Below are positions 1-12,997 of a stretch of 64,000 bases of DNA, piece after piece. Below the pieces are notes generated by a model. The model was not told the DNA's origin, searched no databases, and saw nothing but the letters and a program-made list of their open reading frames with translations. The stretch is from Aphis gossypii (lineage: Eukaryota > Arthropoda > Insecta > Hemiptera > Aphididae). The position numbers and the translations under genes were made by a program. The DNA lies in contig NC_065530.1 of the NCBI RefSeq assembly GCF_020184175.1, positions 23,165,260-23,229,259 of the forward strand, in the 5' to 3' direction. The stretch's first letter is position 1. Every line of letters begins with the position of its first letter.

Positions 1-667
1 TCAGACTGTGCTGAGTAAGCAGCTGGAATTGAATAGACCAATCTGTAGTACATTTTTAAGAATTTTGTTGAATTTCTTAATGGAAAAAAATTTAAATATT
101 CATTAACCAACAACACTTAACTACTTTTGTGAAGTTGGCACCTCAACTTATAATAATGAGTGGTTCATGAATCACTTTTCAAGTACAATTATTTTTGTTC
201 ATGTATCAAAAAATATGTACTTTATACAGCTGATAGTTTTATTATTAATTATTATTATGGTATTTAATTGTAGCAAAACATGTGGTTCCTATAAAGTATA
301 TAATTGATCCTTACTATTATGTGATTGTAACCTGGTAATCAATTTATATCAGTTATTATATGATTATAATTTGGTATGTGGTTTTAACCTGAAAAGTTAT
401 TTATACCGGGTAAGTGGTTATAACCCGATATTCGGTTATATTCATGTAAGTGGTTTTAACTAGGTATTTTTTTTAACCTGATAAGTTATTTATACCAAAT
501 ATATGGTCGATAACATACATATGGTTATAACCTAGTATTCAATTATTTCCATGTGTGTAGTATGTAACTGGCATGTGGTTTTAACCTGATAAGTTATTTA
601 TACCAGTATGTGGTTAACACCAATTATGTGGTTGATACTAGGTATGTGGTTATAACCTGATATTCCG

Positions 668-853
668 TTAAGGCGGGTTTCCACTACATACGTGTACGTG
701 CATAAAAATACTTTTCTGTGATTGGTTGGAATGTATAGGATTTCTGGTATACCAAAAGCTTACCATGTTAGTATTGGTTTTGATACCAACTAATCACAAA
801 AAAATTTTCTAAGCACGTACATGTATACGTATGTAGTGAAAACTCGCCTTTAA
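668..853. mobile_element. TTAA-flanked MITE (non-autonomous DNA element)
   Basis: The left end reads TTAAGGCGGGTTTCCACTAC. The right end, read on the opposite strand, is TTAAAGGCGAGTTTTCACTA. Similarity continues inward for about 35 nt through a TACGTGTACGTGC-like stretch, with further inverted similarity around 730-800. The TTAA at both ends fits piggyBac-type target use. No ORF is present, so it is called a MITE. Family assignment rests only on the TTAA and the TIRs. Confidence 0.65.
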
Positions 854-1005
854 ATACATGTACGTGGTTTTACCCTGGAATTTAGTTACATACATACATG
901 TACCTAGGTGGATTTAACCTGATACATTATTTATACCAGGTATCTGGTTAATACTAATTATGTGGTTGATACCAAGTAGGTAGTTGATACCATGTATTAT
1001 AATTG

Positions 1006-1805
1006 TTAAGGTGGGTTTCCACTGGACCGTTCCCGTGCACGTTTACATTTATCAACACTCACGTACGTACGGTTGTACATCCACGTCCTTCATGAAAAAA
1101 ACTCTGGTAACCATGGTAACTGGTAAGCGCTTTATATTAGTGATAAATTAACTTATTATCATTTGGTTCGACTCTATAGTGTAAATACACTTTAATTAAC
1201 TTTTGAAACAATATAATTTAATATTATAAATATATAATACATTTTTAAGATTTTAAAATTGGTTATTGCTGCTATCGCTCAAATTAGTCCGTTAAACACA
1301 CAAAAATATTCTTAAAGGTGGGTTTCCACTGCTTACGTGTTTATTTACGTGCATAAAAATCTCTTCTGTGATTAATTGGTATACATGGTAAGCTTTTGGT
1401 ATACCGGTATACCATAAAGTTTATACGTTCTTACCACACGTATAACCACGATACCATGAAGTTGGATCTAGTTAAACTATTTCCGAGTGTTTAATAGTCT
1501 AATTTGAGCGATAGCAGCAAACACAAGTTTAAAAATCTTAAATGTGTTATTTTATTATAATATTAAATTACAATTATTAAATAATCCTTTAAAATTATAT
1601 TGTTTTAAAAGTTAATTTAAGTCTATTTAAACTATGAAACCGAGTTAAATTATAGGTAGTTAATTTACCACTAAAATTAAGCACTTACTAGTTACCGTGT
1701 TTACCAGAGTATTTTTCATGAAGGACGTGTATTTACATCCGTACGTACGTGCATGTTGATAAACGTGCACGTACACTGGAATGGTCCAATGAAAACCAAC
1801 CTTAA
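1006..1805. mobile_element. Large fold-back / TIR element with TTAA ends
   Basis: The left arm (1006 to about 1311) and right arm (about 1475-1805) are inverted copies. The left starts TTAAGGTGGGTTTCCACTGG. The right, reversed, starts TTAAGGTTGGTTTTCATTGG. Internal landmarks pair as well: the TTTATCAACA block near 1048 with the TGTTGATAAA block near 1754, and TTGCTGCTATCGCTCAAATT near 1266 with its reverse complement near 1510. Arms of roughly 300 nt and no ORF make this a fold-back element. Confidence 0.7.
1312..1450 (+). mobile_element. Partial MITE copy in the loop of the fold-back element
   Basis: Starting TTAAAGGTGGGTTTCCACTG, this segment matches the first half of the element at 668-853, including the GTGCATAAAAAT and TTCTGTGATT blocks and the GGTATACC palindromic core. 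The matching right terminus is not found, so it looks truncated. It occupies the loop between the arms of the 1006-1805 element. Confidence 0.5.
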
Positions 1806-2080
1806 CTGAGTATATTTTTGTAACCGGGTAATGATTGTAGCTAAATGTGTGACTGATACCTAAAATGTGATTGTAACCTGGTAAACGATTTTTACTAAGT
1901 ATATTTTGTAATCTGGTATGTGATTTAAATTAAATTATATAAACCAAGTAAATGGTCAATATCAGGTATATGGGTATAACTTGGTATTCGGTTATATCCA
2001 TGTATGCTGTTGTATCTAGGTATGTAGTTTTAACCTGGTTATTTATTTATACCAAGTATGTTATTATATGGGTTTGTGAA

Positions 2081-3650
2081 TTGCGAAAAATGTTTAACTA
2101 GTAGTCATTACTAAGTTAAATAACAAATCAATAGAAAACATGTATAGATTGTAAAACTATACTAAAATACCAAACAATATATGTTTCACAATAAAAATAC
2201 GAATATTATAGTAAGTATTTAAAACCAAGAAGTTTTTGTAACATTATTTATTTTGTTTGAAAATATATTAGTCAGTACAAATAATATTATGTATTTATTT
2301 TTTTTAATTTGTATAACTATTTGCTAATGTAGCTAAGTTTGCTTAATGCTCGAAAAATAGAAAAATATTTGTATCTATACTGTTTATATTTATTAATGTT
2401 GACATTATGATTGTATTATACTTTTTGTTGTTCGGATAATATAAATATACTTATAACCTATATATTTATACATATAATGATTAGGTGTGTGTATTATATT
2501 ATTATTTTTTTAAATTAATATTACATTTATTTGTTTAATTTGTAAATATTTTTTAAAAACATAAAATATAATATCAATATCAATATTTATACACAAGCAA
2601 ATTTATGAACCATCAACCTGATTACTATATTTGTATAAAGATTTTTAACATTTCCTTGATAATAAATTTAATATTATAATTTTATGTTATTATATTTCTC
2701 TTATACTCTACAATTATTTAAATAACTTTGAAACTGACCTCTAAAATTTCTATATTTAATTTACAATTTATACAAACTTTATAGAATTAATTGTATCCTT
2801 TTAAACTCTAGATATAATATACTTGTATAGGTATAAAATAAAACTTTTTTACCGTTGAAGAGCCATTAAAATAATTTTAAAACTTGAAAATAATATGTAA
2901 TAATAATAAAAATAACGCGCTTTCATTATGTTAAGTGTATCTTTTACTTCAATTTATTTTTATTTAATAATTTAATTTATGTGGTACCTACCTATTATTT
3001 AAGTTTGTTTTATGTACATAATTCAGTTATTTCAAACTAGATGTAAATCATTAAATTAATTATTTCGTCATTTATATTATTTATAATGATAAATTTATAC
3101 ATTTCTAATTAAAATCGATAGTTTTTAATTGTTGAAGAACAATTTTAACCAAATCATTCAGAATTAAATTTCACAAGTAGATACGTAAATAAAGGTTAAT
3201 AATATTCAAATGGAATGAGAAAATTAATTTTATTTGGAACCGTGTAATAAAATAAATATTAGGTATAATTCGTAATTTCAGACGTAAACGTAAAACAGTA
3301 TTAAAAAAAAAAAAATTAATTGGTTGTATGGATACATTTTTATTTGATTGGTTTGACATTGTGTTATTAAATTGTCTTATATTCAAATAGTATTACGATA
3401 TAGAATAAATGAACCTGTAATTAATTTTTTTTTGCAACTCATTTTATGAATAATAATATTATCTTTAAATTTTCATTGAAAAGTTTCATTGAAAACATTA
3501 TAATGTATCCATAGAGACAATAATATGCAATCTAAAACTATTTTTGTAAATTTTCAGAATACATTTTAAACATCATACATAAAAATAAATTTCACGTAAA
3601 TGGAAGAAAATGTAAAAATGTTACCATAAGACTGTATATAACAATTTATA
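2081..3650. other. AT-rich intergenic sequence upstream of CPR-A
   Basis: Very AT-rich with homopolymer runs. No ORF with recognisable coding character, no RNA gene and no clear repeat unit seen. Confidence 0.5.
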
Positions 3651-3654
3651 TAAA

Positions 3655-3817
3655 GGGCGGTAGCCGCAAACGTGTTAAAAAAAAAAAAATTTAGTTTAAT
3701 AATATATTAGGTACAACCGGTTCCATTAGGACATAATTTGCATTTATTTAATTACTTATTAGAAGGGAAGTTCATTTTGTATAAATACGGATAATCAATA
3801 GTGATTTTCTATCAATT
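3655..3817 (+). promoter_or_regulatory. CPR-A promoter
   Basis: TATAAATA lies at 3780-3787. An initiator-like TCAATT at 3812-3817 puts the likely start A at 3814, 34 nt after the TATA start. Upstream are a purine-rich AGAAGGGAAG (3761-3770), a Grainyhead-type AACCGGTT (3715-3722) and GGGCGGTAGCC (3655-3665). All four have counterparts in paralogous promoters; function is inferred from that conservation. Confidence 0.75.
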
Positions 3818-3864
3818 TCTATTCACAGAACCAAGCGAACACAGCAACAAGTCAAAAATCAAAA

Positions 3865-4657
3865 ATGGCAGTTAAGGTATTTACTATTTAGATTTTATTT
3901 GATAATAATAAGTTTAAATTTAATTTTAAGCTGGATTGCCTGCTTTGCAAACATTTCATATATTTTTAGTGAAATATTGGTTTTTAAATTTTAACCAGTT
4001 CTATTATACTACTGATGCGTATTTCAGATGATTATTTTCGCAGCCTGCGTGGCCACCGCACTCGCTGAATACGCCGCCCCGGCTTACCCGGTACACCACG
4101 CTTACGCTCCAGAACACTCGTACGCTCCGACCCCGTACAACTTCGAGTACAGCGTAAACGACCCACACTCCTACGACGTCAAGAGCCAATCAGAACATAG
4201 CGACGGACACGGAAACGTCAAAGGATCGTACAGTCTTTTGGAAGCCGATGGTTCTACCCGCATCGTTGAATACACCGCCGACCACAGCGGTTTCAACGCC
4301 GAAGTTAAGAAAATCGAAGGATATAGCCACGGTTACAGCACACCCATACCAGCTTACAAATCTGCCCCGGCCTACAAACCCGCATATGCTGCGCACTCTT
4401 ATGCTGCCCCAGCTCACTCTTACGCCGCACCAGCTTACTCTTACGCTGCCCCAGCTCACTCTTACGCCGCACCAGCTTACTCTTACGCTGCCCCAGCTCA
4501 CTCTTACGCCGCCCCAGCTCACTCATATGTCACCCCTGCCGCATACGCTTACGCCGCACCAGCTCACTCATACGCTGCCCCAGCTCACTCTTACGCTGCA
4601 CCAGCTCATTCTTACTCCACCCCAGCTTACAAACCAGTTGCATACAAGGCATATTAA
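3865..4657 (+). CDS. CPR-A: RR-2 cuticular protein, His/Tyr/Ala-rich tail
   Basis: Secreted structural protein of the arthropod cuticle; the RR-2 (chitin_bind_4) domain binds chitin. Exons are 3865-3876 (MAVK) and 4028-4657, with a 151-nt GT-AG, phase-0 intron, giving 213 aa. The start was chosen because all paralogues have the same 4-codon exon between a TATA/initiator and a GT donor. The signal peptide is about residues 1-17, ending ATALA before EY. The RR-2 domain is about residues 40-99 (PYNFEYSVND, VKGSYSLLEADGSTR, EYTADHSGFNAEV). The tail is made of AHSYAAP / AYSYAAP repeats and ends in KAY. His and Tyr in such tails are known sclerotisation targets in the family. Closest relative in the window is CPR-B. 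The shorter reading from 4028 alone lacks a promoter-linked start. The exact orthologue is not identified. Confidence 0.95.
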
Positions 4658-4774
4658 TATTTATTTTTTCAACAACTCTAATTTTTTACAATGACCTGTG
4701 TTACTTGTCATAAGTCAGTTTTTCTGTAATACTAATATCTGATCATGTCTAATTTATTCAATTGTTGAGTATAT

Positions 4775-4780
4775 AATAAA
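4775..4780 (+). terminator. Poly(A) signal of CPR-A
   Basis: AATAAA, 118 nt after the CPR-A stop codon; the first good match on the + strand. Confidence 0.65.
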
Positions 4781-4799
4781 ACATTTGAATAATACAATG

Positions 4800-7560
4800 T
4801 ATTTATTTTTATTTATTTATAAAAAATAATATCTCCTTAATTCCTTAATCTTTTCACAATCTGATCATATGACATATATAAATTATTAAGAGAACTACTA
4901 TAAGAGTTATTTCTTATGTATAAAATATAAGTATTTATTCATAAAATCAGAAAATAATATACGATTAGTAATGATAATTACAAGTTGGATTACTATTGAC
5001 GTTTATATTTAGTAGTTTTTATTAGATTCCTAGACTCCCTTAAATTTTGGGAATTTCATTGTTTGGATTATAAATAGAGCTTAGTACTTAATTAAAATTA
5101 TAAATTATATTTATAAATTAAATTGGATTAAATATTTATAATGAAATCATTCTGATTGTATAATGTGTAAATATTCAAATTAATGAAATAATTTTGGTAA
5201 TTTATATGGATATATATATATATGATAACAATTCAATCGCTACAAACATATCTAATTAAATATATTGTTTTTATATTTTTAATAAATAAATAAATAATTG
5301 CTACATATGAATATATTATACTATTTTCAAAATATTAAATCTAGTTTATTCAAATTAAATATTTCAATCTGTTAACATTTATTATTATTGTGTTAAATTT
5401 ATGATGACGAGGCATTAATATTCCATATTTTTTACGTTTGAATTTAATGATTTATCATTGCATTCAAGTTTAATAGATTCATTTAACAACCTACTCAATG
5501 ACGATTTCCATCCCTACTTTACTATACTGTATATCGATTACGTGGATTTTTAATTACAATAGGTTACAGATGTTACAGTATAATAACGTATATCAAAAAG
5601 TTTGGACAACATAGATGAATTGCATACAACCCAATTCATTTCACGAGCTACAGTACAAGCTAATTTTATTACTTTTTGAAAGCAACAATTAATTTGAATT
5701 AAAAACTATATTCACTAGCTTAATTAATTACTGTGTTGTTTGAGAAAACAATTTGTTATTTTAAAAACATAAAATCTGTATAAACCAGACTGTTTATATT
5801 ATTGTATAATGTTAAATTTAAAATAGATCCCATAAAAAAATATAATGACCTAAAACATCACCCATTTTAAAATAACCCAAAATTCAATCTATCGTATTAT
5901 AAATTTCAAATGTATCTTATATCATTCACTATAGGTCATCACACAAAAAATGATTAAAAGTGAAGACAGAACATCTATTATAATTTATTACCTATTATAA
6001 TCTCTATGTTTATAAATATTTTAGTATTGAAATAGCTTTAAATCAATGTTATTGAAAAAAGTTATTAAATATACATATAATATAGTAGCATACTAGTTTA
6101 AAGAGTTTCAAGCAAGGCCGTAGCCAGGGGGAATAGGGTTCAAACCCTCCACCCCCCGAATTTTTTTTTGAAATAAGACTGAATAGTTAGAGTTTCATAT
6201 TTTATTACATAATAAAACATATGTATACATTAACCCCCCAAAAATATTTTTCTGGCTACGGCCTCGGTTTCAAGTCTCTATAATTATAATTTTTAAATAA
6301 CAATTGTTCAATAAAATTGTTTTTATTTTGTTTTAATATCAAACATAATATTAATTTATAAACATCGTAAATTTTAAACTTCTATCAACGGCTTACCTCC
6401 GCATACTCATATAAAATAAAAAATAATTAATTACAACCTTAAATGTTAATAAAAAATGTGTGACCAACTTTGTATTAAATTTCCAAGTTGTTTTCAGAAT
6501 TATTATCCTAACTGAAAAAAGAAAACATATAAAATATCACAAGCTATTTTAAAAATGTAACAATTTCTAAAAAATATAAATATGTACATTTTGTGAAATA
6601 ATCAAGTCTCTACAATTATTTGTTTTTGAATCAAAAAATAATTACACACAATTAAACTTATTTAAAGCTAGTAGATGTTAATTTTCTCTTGATTTATATT
6701 TCCATCCCTCCCCCCCATCTGATCAGTTAAAAAGTAAAACAAAAATTTAAATATAAGCATCTAAAATGAATATATATATATATATCAAGCTAGAATTGGA
6801 GACTGACCCATAGATTTTCGATGGCTAAAAACGATTCTCCAGTATGTCAATCGCATGTCATAACTTTAACAACAAAATATATTTTCAAAGAATACATAGA
6901 TAACACAATGGACACTAAGTACCTAATCTACCTCATTGAAGAAAGTTTTAGACTAAATTTAGTAAATGAACACAAAACCATAAAATACTTAAACCAAATA
7001 AAAAATATTTAATTTACTATATCCAAATGCTTGATAAAATATAATTCTAAAAAAAACAACCATAATTGAAATTTGAATACTTTTAGTTAACCGATTGAAA
7101 ATATTTCTATAATATTTTATTTTAAATATTATTGAATACTGTAAAAGTGTAAAATTAAGATTCTTATTTAAATTTTGAGTAGAACTATTTAAGCTGAATG
7201 ACTTTAAAAATTGAGCGTTTAACTTAATACGTTAATTCTTAATTTATTGTACTTAATAATAAACGTACTTCAACAGTTATTAAGTTTGTAATCAATAAGA
7301 AATTGGCATTGAAGATCAAATAAGAAGTGAGTTATTAACAGAATCGTTTCAAAATAATTTTAAAATAATTAGTTTTGTGGACAATTATCGAAATACGAAT
7401 TTAATTTTAGGTTTGAAAACAATTTATAAAAATGTAAAAATCCTTCAGCATCTCGATGAAATGATATAACACTATGTATTTATGTCAGACCAAATTATTG
7501 GAAAGGAATATTTAGCATAAATACGGTAACAAAATTGGTCTTAAACAAGCAAAAATATGA
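4800..7560. other. Intergenic region CPR-A to CPR-B
   Basis: AT-rich and without a supported gene. It holds one short TIR element at 6115-6264. A 63-codon ORF at 6821-7012 has no recognisable domain, promoter or coding signature and is not called. Confidence 0.5.
6115..6264. mobile_element. Short TIR element with GGCCGTAGCC ends
   Basis: The left end AGGCCGTAGCCAG (6115-6127) is an exact inverted match to CTGGCTACGGCCT (6252-6264). A run of G follows the left terminus and a run of C precedes the right one. The interior is AT-rich and non-coding. This resembles very abundant short repeats of aphid genomes. The target duplication is not clear. Confidence 0.65.
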
Positions 7561-7585
7561 AAGAATAATAATACACATTGTATGT

Positions 7586-7717
7586 AACTGGTTATAACAT
7601 AATATAATGACACAACATTGTTAAATTGTTAAACATGTTAAATTATTTGGTAGGAGGTAATTATTATACTTTCTGTTAATATAAATACAGAAAATCACTG
7701 AGCAGTTGCTATCAGTT
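7586..7717 (+). promoter_or_regulatory. CPR-B promoter
   Basis: TATAAATA is at 7680-7687 and the initiator TCAGTT at 7712-7717, with the likely start A at 7714, again 34 nt from the TATA start. A purine-rich TAGGAGGTAA is at 7651-7660. A one-mismatch Grainyhead-type AACTGGTT is at 7586-7593, 94 nt upstream of TATA. Confidence 0.75.
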
Positions 7718-7780
7718 TCCATCCACAGATCCAAGTGAACACAACACAATACAAAAAAAAATAAAAACAAAACAACAAAA

Positions 7781-8664
7781 ATGGCCGTTAAGGTATTTAA
7801 ATTCCGTTCGTTAACGTAATAAGAGTCTATTTTGATCTCGATGTTGTAATCGTTCTTATTTTTAAACAAACGATTCAAAATTTGTTTGATTAATATGTCG
7901 TATTAATTATAGATATATTTTTATATTTTTAGATGATCATTTTCGCAGCTTGCGTAGCCACCGCACTCGCTGAATACGCCACCCCGGCTTACCCAGCACA
8001 CCACGCTTACGCCCCAGAACACTCGTACGCTCCGACCCCGTACAACTTCGAGTACAGCGTAAACGACCCACACTCCTACGACGTCAAGAGCCAATCAGAA
8101 CATAGCGACGGACACGGAAACGTCAAAGGATCGTACAGTCTTTTGGAAGCCGATGGTTCTACCCGCGTCGTTGAGTACACCGCTGACCACAGTGGTTTCA
8201 ACGCTGAAGTTAAGAAAATCGAAGGACATAGCCACGGTTACAGCGCACCCACACCAGCTTACAAATCTGCCCCGGCCTACAAACCCGCATATGCTGCGCA
8301 CTCTTACGCTGCTCCAGCTCACTCTTATGCCGTACCAGCTCACTCTTATGCCGTACCAGCTCACTCTTATGCTGCACCAGCTCACTCTTATGCTGCACCA
8401 GCTCACTCTTATATTGCCCCGGCCTACAAACCCTCATACGCTGCACACTCTTACGCCGCCCCAGCTTACTCTTACGCTGCCCCAGCTCACTCATATGCCA
8501 CGCCAGCTTACTCTTATGGTTCCCCAGCTCACTCTTACGCTGCACCAGCTCACTCTTACACCGCGCCAGCTCACTCTTACGCCGCACCAGCTCACTCCTA
8601 CGCCGCTCCAGCTCACTCTTACGCCGTCTCTGCTTACAAGCCGGCTGCATACAAGGCTTACTAA
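7781..8664 (+). CDS. CPR-B: RR-2 cuticular protein, His/Tyr/Ala-rich tail
   Basis: Chitin-binding cuticle protein, paralogue of CPR-A. Exons are 7781-7792 (MAVK) and 7933-8664, with a 140-nt phase-0 intron, giving 247 aa. The signal peptide is residues 1-17 (ends ATALA). The RR-2 domain is about 40-99 with the same core as CPR-A, differing there mainly by I to V before EYTAD. The tail has about sixteen HSY/YSY units with A-A-P, A-V-P, A-T-P or G-S-P spacers, more than in CPR-A, plus an internal PAYKPSYAAHSY segment that repeats the start of the tail. The stop is a tandem TAA TAA. A block of 153 nt (8014-8166) is identical to CPR-A (4109-4261) although the introns are dissimilar. Confidence 0.95.
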
Positions 8665-8786
8665 TAATTAAAAATTTTTTTTTTAATTCTAGCATTAATA
8701 ATTTTCTATTATGGATTCTATTATTTGCTCTTTTGCCTTACCATCCCAAAATAATATTTTCTAATTTTTTTTATTGTTAAAAGTGT

Positions 8787-8792
8787 AATAAA
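8787..8792 (+). terminator. Poly(A) signal of CPR-B
   Basis: AATAAA, 123 nt after the stop codon. Confidence 0.6.
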
Positions 8793-11700
8793 TTAATTCA
8801 ATTATTATATAACGAGTAATTTTTATTTCTCTTCTTCACGAATAGTAAATAGTAATAATTAGGACCTTGGCCATTTAACATAAGCATTGATCTTATTATA
8901 TATGAATACATATTGTTTATTTATTAAAATAAATACCATTATGTTTAAGTATGAAATAAAATATTTAAATAGGCGATCTATTTTGATAATATAAAACTAA
9001 GTTTTATCTTTATTTCTTATTGATGACTAATTATGAGTGTATTTACTACTTTATAAATACAATTAAACAACTTTTAATAAATACTACAATTAAGAGTTTA
9101 ACAGAAAATATCAAAGTACATTTAAAGATATAGACATAAAAAACCGTATACGTTATCAATTTAGAGATTACAGACATTTGATATTGAATAGATCAAAATA
9201 ATTAAATCTATCTCTTAGGAGATACGAGATATTGAGTTATTTTAACTTTATGGAGTGCAGTGGGTTGTTCTTAAGAATGAAGGACAACAAGGAAACAGAT
9301 ATCTTTGGGTCAATATAATATATTAGTTGTGGTTCCTCAAAACAATATTTAATTTTTTTAAGTTTTTGAAATAAGAAATATCTGTAAATCAACTGTTTTA
9401 GAGCGTTTATAGATCCTAAACGAAAACTATCTTGAATATTTTTAAATGTTAAAATTAAAAAAATGATAATGCCATTATTGTTGCATTGTATTTTATACGG
9501 CGTATACATAAATCGCCTCTGATACGATCGAACGATTCAATTAGACTGATTTGTGAAAGGTGCTATAGAGTTGAGCAATACTCAAGTATTGTCCTGACGA
9601 CTCTTGACAAATGAAACATATTATGTTTTAAGATAACGCTTTTATGTACAAACTAGTAATAGGATACTTTTATACGCTTTCTGTTTCCATCAAATATTTG
9701 ATGATTACATAATTTAAAATAAAAACTTATATGAACTTTATATGAACTTATTATAATAAAAATGGAAACAATTAAGGTTATCTATGTATTATCTTATATT
9801 AGACTCGTACTTATATAATTATAACTGTGATTTAAAAGGTACTGAAAAGAAAATGTATGTATATATAGTTACGGTTATGTACCATCTCACTAACCATATA
9901 ATGCTGAATTGTATTTCCTTGTCGAAAAAGAATGAAAACATTTTTTATTGACACTTGCTTATTGTTTTAATACTCGTATAATCATTTATCTAATAAACAT
10001 AGGTATACTTATAAGATTAATACTTTTAATTTATAAATTAAATACAGTGAAATAAGTTACAGGTATTGTTATACCCGTATAATAACTTTGAGATTTTTAC
10101 TTTGGACGTGCCAATATATATATATATTTTTATATATAGGTACGATAATAATATTATTGGTCAACCGAAATAATCTTCATCGCGTTATTACTGATGAATG
10201 GCGCGTGTTTATAATATTGTATTTTAAATATTGCTACACAATTCGAAATACATAAATAATATGTAATCGCTTTATTTTTACAAGTATTTTTAATACTGCC
10301 GTAAAAGCCCGCGATCCATTGTCATCGTCCACTTGTCAACGTTCATCATAATATGATATATATGATATATTATATCCAGGAGTGTATCGAAGCGTAAACG
10401 GTCTATAACAATACATTTATAAAGAAATGCGTAAACGTGAAAAAATATAAATTTTATAAGTATGATATGCTCGAAGTATGGTGAAGACTGACCATTTGGC
10501 AATGATCAAATACCTATGTTATTTTATTATTTATCTTATAACGTTTTTAATTCTTATAGAATTCTATTAGTTACTCATGACTCACCCCAGGTTACGCTTG
10601 AAAACAATAAAATATTATCATAACTAATGCTGATTAGTAGATTGATGGATAGAAATAGATTTGTTTGATTCAATTATATTTATTTAAATTTTAAATGGAT
10701 AATATTTGAATAGTGTTATTATTATTATTATTATTAGTGATATGACCTAACCTTGATAACTATAAAGGAATAGTATAAAAGAATCTAGGTATGTTTATTG
10801 AATAACTATCGTCCAGGGAGAGAACATTGTCTTGTGTTACATGTGACGTATGCTCAAAATATTATTTACCAATACATCTCTGAAGTATTCTGTACACATT
10901 TATCACAGATAATATAATTCTATCATTCACGCCCATTAAAATGTAATTTACGTGGTATAACATGCCCAAGAAAATCCCCACCTCAAAGGTAAGAATTTCT
11001 CATGAGTAAAATTTGCATTTTACACCGCGACTGTAACGTATATGCAATATAGTTTGTCGTAAGTACAATATTCTCGTCGCTGTTAGTTTGTCCGGAAGTT
11101 AAAAAAGTTAATGGCACTACCGATAAAATTAGCGCGTGGTGTGTATGTTTGTTAGAGATTGTTGGAGAAGGCGCAACCGCGGATCAGTACTACATATTAT
11201 AATATTATTGCGGTTGTACCATGGTTACCTATACTAGTATCATCGACCAATGTGTACCTCTCGACTGGTAGCTACACGGTAGTATTTTATAATTCAACTA
11301 TGGCCCGAGGCAGCGACATTTACTTTTTAACTAGTTATTAGTTTATTATTAATTTTTGACGTGTCTTTTAACCACTTGTCGATAACAACAATATTATATT
11401 TAGTTAAAAAATGTCTTCTATCAGCATAATATTATAATATTATGACGCATGATCAATATGTATAGGGTAGCTATCGAATAGCGGAACAAACATTTTATAT
11501 TTATATTAGGATTAATACAGATAGTTTTATAAATGTTTACGATCGAACCAACACAGAAAATATACGATAATAGAATGATCTTTTATAATTATCAAATACA
11601 TATAGAAGAATATACTCTTAAATTGAAAAAAATCTCTTTATTGTACAACCCGCAGACCGATGTTCCATGTATATACATATATATATATATATATATATAC

Positions 11701-12997
11701 CTATACATATGTTACAAGCAAAAATATGAAAAATTGTACCACCTAAATTTTAATTTTTAAATATTTACATAAATGAATATTCATATAATAATTTTTTAGT
11801 ACCAATACAATTATTTTGAAATTATCTCGTTACTTACCTTTATTTTTGAGAGTGTGTTTATTTCACGTTAATTTCTTGTAATCTGTAATATTAAATATTA
11901 AAACTCAATTAGTATTCATAGCATATGATGTGATACCAATAAAAGTTTATACTTTATTATAATAAATAGAATATATTTTGTAAAAGTAATGTATGAAACC
12001 ATTTCAATTAATCATAGACTTATATACTTCCAATTTTTTTCTAAATTTTTTAATTTTTAAAATATTTATAGTACTTATTATGTTTTTGTTTATTGTATCT
12101 TTCAATTATTTAATCAACAATAAATACCAATTGATTCTTCTGGCCATATAGAAGTTCTAAAATAAAAATAGTTCATAATACAAAGTTTTTAAATATATTA
12201 TAAATACAAAAACAAATACATAACATTCACATTCACATATTTCCTAATAATTTTTACAGTATTGATTTTGAGTTTAAAAATCATTATCGTATTGTAGCTA
12301 TATTATAAAATGTGGTAATTTTTATTTCACACTAATAATAACAATATATAAAATAGGTTTCTGTAGTAATACTCATACAAGTATGCAATATAGGTATATT
12401 ATAATTGTTTAGTTGTTTGATGATAGCAATAAAGCTATTATTCTAAAAGTAAATATTTATACAAGATAATACAAAATTTATGTTATAGCCATTTTATCAT
12501 ATAAATATACATAATAGAAAAAACAAATTAATATGAAAATTTGTTTTTAGAAATATTTAAAATTATTAGTAAATAATATATTATTATATATATTTTTTTT
12601 TGCAAAATATTTAAGTGAGTAGTTGAGTGGATTCGTAAACTAACATTTTGTCGGGTATACCATACTACTCCACTCCGTTCTTTTTAAATTTTAATACTAT
12701 TATAACTCATAAGCTACTATGTCTTAATTTTTATGTATTGAAATGCTTAAAAAAAATAAATCATTTCATTATAGTAGTAAAAATGTATAGATTCTCATTA
12801 AAATTTCTTAATCTGACATCCAAAAGCCCCTAAAATATTGTAAAAAATATATAAAAATTAATAACCATTTTAGATATTTTCAAATAAAAACACTAAAAAT
12901 TGTTTTCTCTATTATGAATATTTTATTATTTTTATGATAAAATGGTTGTAAGAATACGTTTTTTATCACCCTGTGTATATATATATATATATAATAT

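Larger units (their letters stand above)
318..2064. repeat. Degenerate minisatellite-like block, interrupted by two TIR elements
   Basis: Diverged units built on motifs such as GTGGTTTTAACCTGATAAG, TTATTTATACCAG and GTTATAACCTGATATTCGG recur from about 318 to 667, 854 to 1005 and 1806 to 2064. Units are roughly 30-60 nt and too diverged for a clean period by eye. The inverted-repeat elements at 668-853 and 1006-1805 sit inside the block, so the array is probably older than they are. No coding potential is visible. Bases 1-317 hold nothing I recognise. Confidence 0.6.

Noticed and set aside
1006..1805. Microrna precursor interpretation of the fold-back
   Set aside because: Arms of about 300 nt with transposon-like TTAA termini and a related element nearby fit a mobile element better.
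4190..4694. Long ORFs in other frames and on the minus strand across the CPR-A tail (also 8095-8695, 26509-27599, 35498-35845, 51032-51722, 59778-60059)
   Set aside because: They are shadows of periodic, GC-rich repeat codons. Their translations are low-complexity (for example SELGRRKSEL) and have no promoter or splice logic.
11159..11341. 60-codon ORF in a GC-richer patch
   Set aside because: No recognisable domain, no splice or promoter context; too short to support a gene.
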